From assembly GCF_014204525.1 (NCBI RefSeq), contig NZ_JACHLP010000004.1, positions 372,001-436,000 on the forward strand: a stretch of DNA of 64,000 bases. Direction: 5' to 3'. Within the stretch, counting starts at the first letter, position 1. Every line of letters begins with the position of its first letter. Source of the DNA: Roseateles oligotrophus (lineage in GTDB: Bacteria; Pseudomonadota; Gammaproteobacteria; Burkholderiales; Burkholderiaceae_C). The position numbers were made by a program, and so were the translations under genes. Below, one piece after another: positions 61,505 through 64,000 of the stretch. The notes under the pieces were generated by a model that saw only the letters and a list, made by a program, of their open reading frames with translations, had not been told where the DNA came from and searched no databases.

Positions 61505-62494
61505 ATGAACTTCTTCGCGGTCCTTTTGGCCTTGCTGTGTGAGCAGCTGAAACCTCTTCGCCATGGCAATGGCATTCATCGCAGCGTGATCGGCTGGGTC
61601 CGCTGGACCGGTCGTAACTTCGACGCCGGACGGGAACATCACTCCACCGTCGTGTGGGCCATCACCGTGCTGGGCCCGGCCCTGCTGACGGCGCTGATCT
61701 ATCTGAGCGTGCGCCATTTCAGCCTCATCCTGGCCCTGATCCTGGATGTGGCTGTGCTCTATCTGACCCTGGGCTTCCGCCAGTTCAGCCATTACTTCAC
61801 CGATATCCGCGACGCGCTGGAGCGCGGCGATGATCTGGAGGCGCGCCGCCTGCTGTCCGAGTGGCGCCATCTGGACGCCAGCGAGCTGCCGCGCACCGAG
61901 TTGGTCCGCCATGCCATCGAGCACTCTTTGCTGGCGGCCCACCGCCATGTGTTCGGCGTGTTCTTCTGGTTCATCGTCTTGTCGACCCTGGGCCTGGGGC
62001 CGGCCGGCGCCGTGCTCTACCGCATGGCCGAGTTCGCCAGCCGCTACTGGTCTTTCAAAAGCCGCACCCTGGATGCGCCTACCAATGAGCGCCTGATGCT
62101 GCTGTCGCGCCGTCTGTTCGGCTGGATCGACTATCTGCCCGCCCGTCTGACCGCCACCGGCTTCACCATCGTGGGCAATTTCGAGGAAGCGGTGAATGGC
62201 TGGCGGCGCGACGCCAAGCTGTGGCTGCATCCCAATGAGGGCATCATCCTGGCCTCGGCCGCCGGTGCCCTGGGCCTGCAACTGGGCGGGGTGGCCGCGC
62301 CCGGCGTGACGCCCGACCGCAGCAAGACCTTCAATTCCGGCGTGGATGCCGACGCCACCGGCGCCGATGGCTCCACCCCGGGGCAGCCCCCTCAGCTAGG
62401 GCATTTGCAGAGCGTGGTGGGCCTGATTTGGCGCTCCGTGGTGCTGTGGATGTTGCTGCTGGCCTTGCTGACCCTGGCCAATTTGCTGGGTTGA
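61505..62494 (+). CDS. CobD/CbiB family membrane protein
   Basis: 329 residues from ATG 61505. Begins MNFFAVLLALLCEQLKPLRHGN, with membrane segments near residues 48-95 and 155-180 and a final one (VVGLIWRSVVLWMLLLALLTL). Matches the CbiB/CobD-AmpE-like family of Betaproteobacteria that lacks the rest of the cobalamin genes nearby, so a cobalamin role is doubtful here. It may be an AmpE-like envelope protein. Confidence 0.85.
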   Translation: MNFFAVLLALLCEQLKPLRHGNGIHRSVIGWVRWTGRNFDAGREHHSTVVWAITVLGPALLTALIYLSVRHFSLILALILDVAVLYLTLGFRQFSHYFTDIRDALERGDDLEARRLLSEWRHLDASELPRTELVRHAIEHSLLAAHRHVFGVFFWFIVLSTLGLGPAGAVLYRMAEFASRYWSFKSRTLDAPTNERLMLLSRRLFGWIDYLPARLTATGFTIVGNFEEAVNGWRRDAKLWLHPNEGIILASAAGALGLQLGGVAAPGVTPDRSKTFNSGVDADATGADGSTPGQPPQLGHLQSVVGLIWRSVVLWMLLLALLTLANLLG

Positions 62495-62562
62495 GCTGCG
62501 GCTGCGGGCCTGCTGCAGGCGCTTGCAGGCCACAGACTTTGGTATTCGTGCGCGCTAAGGGC

Positions 62563-62589
62563 TAAAGTTAGCGGTGTTCCGGTCGATAG
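62563..62589 (+). promoter_or_regulatory. Sigma-28 (FliA) type promoter
   Basis: TAAAGTTA (62563-62570), 11-base spacer, GTCGATAG (62582-62589). The FliA consensus is TAAAGTTT-N11-GCCGATAA, so 13 of 16 positions match with exact spacing. A small hairpin AGAGGG/CCCTCT (62588-62593/62601-62606) lies at the expected transcript start. Confidence 0.65.
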
Positions 62590-62690
62590 AGGGCTTAGAA
62601 CCCTCTCAATCCGACCTCTGGGTCAGCTCTGCCGACCGTCAGCGCTGGCCTTGAGTCGGCCTTGCAAAGTCTTCCTCGCGGAGGTTTGCC

Positions 62691-63095
62691 ATGATTTCAT
62701 CAGTGACGTCCTCATCAGTTCCCGACCCCGGCCTGGCTGCTCTGCGTCCAACGGCCGAGGATCTCAGCAAGAAGCGCGATGCCAGTGCCGCCCCTGCATC
62801 GGCTCCCGTGGGCAGCGGCGACAGCGATTCCGCCGTGGTTCAGCTGTCTTCGGAAGCCGTGCGCCTGTCTGGCCAGGCCAGTGACAAGCCGGCGGCTGCC
62901 ACCAGCGTCAAGAAGTATGCCGATGCCGATGCCAACCAGGATGGCCGCGTCAGCGTGCTGGAGGCCCGGGCCTACGACTTCGCCCATCCCACCATCCCCA
63001 AGCCGGAGCGTGATGGCGACCAACCCCCGGCGCGCAGCGCCATGGCCGATGTAAAGGCTTATGAGGCCGTGGCCCGTGCGGGCCGCAGCGTCTGA
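62691..63095 (+). CDS. EF-hand-containing protein behind sigma-28-type promoter
   Basis: 134 residues, no signal peptide; ATG 62691 follows GGAGG by six bases. One EF-hand loop, DANQDGRVSVLE (residues 80-91), has Ca ligands at positions 1, 3, 5, 9 and 12. The N-terminal half is low-complexity (Ser/Ala/Pro) with VVQLSSEAVRLS, resembling the short LSxxA motifs of flagellar axial and FlgM-type proteins. No family recognised. The promoter suggests expression with motility genes. Confidence 0.75.
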   Translation: MISSVTSSSVPDPGLAALRPTAEDLSKKRDASAAPASAPVGSGDSDSAVVQLSSEAVRLSGQASDKPAAATSVKKYADADANQDGRVSVLEARAYDFAHPTIPKPERDGDQPPARSAMADVKAYEAVARAGRSV

Positions 63096-63120
63096 CGCAG
63101 GCTTTCTTTTTCCCCAAACA

Positions 63121-63144
63121 AAAGGCCCGCAATTGCGGGCCTTT
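63121..63144. terminator. Bidirectional terminator
   Basis: AAAGGCCCGC-AATT-GCGGGCCTTT, perfect 10-bp stem between the EF-hand gene (+) and the Tim44-like gene (-). Confidence 0.85.
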
Positions 63145-63180
63145 GCTTTGGTGCGCGGGGATGCGGATCCCCGGCTAGTC

Positions 63181-64000
63181 TCAGCTGCGGGCTTGGATGC
63201 CGGCAATCGCCCATTCACGGCTTTCGTCCAGGGGGCGAACCAGATGCCAGACTTCGTCGAAGTTCTCGGCCGCCGCCTCGCTCTGCTCGCGGATCAGGCC
63301 CCAGAAGCGCACGCTGACGATCTGTTGGCCGTTTTCCTGCGCGCGCTCGACGATTTGTGCGTCCAGTTGCAAGACATCGGTGCGCTGCGCGGCACCCTTG
63401 CGATCCAGCAGTTCTTGCTGCACGACGCCGAACATCTCGGGCGTGGTGAAGCGGCGCAGATCGTTCTGGTCACCGGCATCGTTGGCGGCTTGCAGGCGGA
63501 TGAAAACGCGCTTGGCCAGTTGCTCAAAGCCGGCCGTGTCGAAGCCATCGTTGACAGGCAGGGCCGGGCCGTTACCCGCGGCCAGCGGCGCGGCTGCTGC
63601 GGGCGACAGGCTGTTGAACAGATTCGTGCTGGGGGCGGCCACCGGCTGGGGCTGCGCGGGCGCCGGGCCGCTGGCCGGGAAGGGTGCGCCGGCACCGGCG
63701 AACTGCATGCCTTGGGATTTGGCCTTGTTGGCCGCAAAGCGGCGCATCAGGAAGCCGATCAGCATGAAGGCGGCGAAGCCGATCAACAGCATGGTCACGA
63801 TATTGGCCAGGGCGCCGCCCATGCCAAAGTGGCTGAACAGGGCGGCGATACCCAAGCCGGCGGCCAGGCCGGCGAGCGGGCCCATCCAGTTGCGCTTGGG
63901 TGCGGCAGCGGGCGGGGTGGCCATGGGGGCTGCGGGCGCGGCTTGCTGGGGCGCGGCCTGCTGGGCGGGCGCGCCCTTGCTGGCCTCGTGCGGCTGCGTC
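63181..64000 (-). CDS. Tim44-like domain membrane protein, 5' end cut by window edge
   Basis: The frame stays open through 64000, so ATG 63924 is probably internal; the upstream residues (Gln/Ala/Pro-rich) continue the same low-complexity linker. Two hydrophobic segments (GLAAGLGIAALFSHFGMGG; ANIVTMLLIGFAAFMLIGFLM) precede a C-terminal Tim44-like domain from residue ~135 (FDTAGFEQLAKRVFIRLQAANDAGDQNDLRRFTTPEMFG) ending WHLVRPLDESREWAIAGIQ. Inner-membrane protein of unproved role in Betaproteobacteria. Confidence 0.88.
   Translation of the reverse strand, partial: TQPHEASKGAPAQQAAPQQAAPAAPMATPPAAAPKRNWMGPLAGLAAGLGIAALFSHFGMGGALANIVTMLLIGFAAFMLIGFLMRRFAANKAKSQGMQFAGAGAPFPASGPAPAQPQPVAAPSTNLFNSLSPAAAAPLAAGNGPALPVNDGFDTAGFEQLAKRVFIRLQAANDAGDQNDLRRFTTPEMFGVVQQELLDRKGAAQRTDVLQLDAQIVERAQENGQQIVSVRFWGLIREQSEAAAENFDEVWHLVRPLDESREWAIAGIQARS

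Noticed and set aside
61505-62494. Cobalamin synthesis gene cobD
   Set aside because: Family similarity is to CobD/CbiB-AmpE-like proteins, but there are no other cobalamin genes nearby and no diagnostic active-site motif that I can identify.

Overview
The window is a high-GC, densely packed chromosomal segment that looks like a Betaproteobacterium of the order Burkholderiales, most like the Roseateles/Pelomonas/Paucibacter group. The genus is an inference from gene content: a cyo oxidase followed by SURF1 and RegB/RegA, DUF3579 divergent from argD-argF, the hda-HAD-pcnB-folK block, a PEP-CTERM protein and a 2-aminobenzoyl-CoA type cluster. I saw no rRNA, tRNA, CRISPR array, IS element or integrase.

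Region by region. (1) 1-10062: an aromatic-acid (probably anthranilate) CoA-pathway cluster: acyl-CoA dehydrogenase (cut by the left edge), aryl-CoA ligase, a complete five-gene branched-chain-type ABC importer, a thioesterase, a RidA-like protein and glutaryl-CoA dehydrogenase. The 700-base gap inside this cluster holds two tail-to-tail copies of a structured repeat. (2) 10063-15320: an accessory stretch of small, lower-GC genes with different codon use (SnoaL-like, parvulin, LysE, DUF488, a broken VapC, two unknowns, a Nuc-type phospholipase D), with short repeated sequences at several gene junctions. (3) 15348-18106: DUF6172, a PEP-CTERM protein, a degenerate GGDEF protein and a LysR regulator. 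(4) 18295-24174: an aminoalkylphosphonate uptake and breakdown operon (binding protein, ATPase, fused permease, FAD oxidoreductase, PhnX) without a PhnW transaminase. (5) 24274-25593: a VOC protein, a cysteine-dioxygenase-like cupin and a small membrane protein. (6) 25684-34583: the respiratory block on the minus strand, cyoABCD - repeat copy C - SURF1 - RegB - RegA, with a divergent MFS transporter and an FNR/ANR-type box between them. (7) 34719-42656: ASCH protein, TPR/transglutaminase lipoprotein, YkgJ protein, OmpA lipoprotein, Ig-like lipoprotein, and a kinase-USP fusion overlapping a metallophosphatase. (8) 42756-47815: argD-argF behind a probable transcription attenuator, DUF3579, an M14-type deacylase and an alpha/beta hydrolase. 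(9) 47947-64000: housekeeping genes: rpsT, murJ, SirB1, hda, HAD phosphatase, pcnB, folK, DUF486, DUF47-Pit phosphate uptake, TM2 protein, GNAT, rpsP-rimM-trmD-rplS, CoA pyrophosphatase, CobD/CbiB-like protein, an EF-hand protein behind a sigma-28 type promoter, and a Tim44-like protein cut by the right edge.

The strongest unexplained signal is a repeat of about 270 bases present three times (1090-1367, 1412-1683, 28496-28767). Each copy folds into the same order of six hairpins. Four of the helices differ in sequence between copies but keep their base pairing, which points to a structure under selection. Other signals worth checking are the argD leader (intrinsic terminator plus Arg-codon leader peptides), the sigma-28/EF-hand unit, the PhnW-less phosphonate operon, and the cassette-like accessory region.
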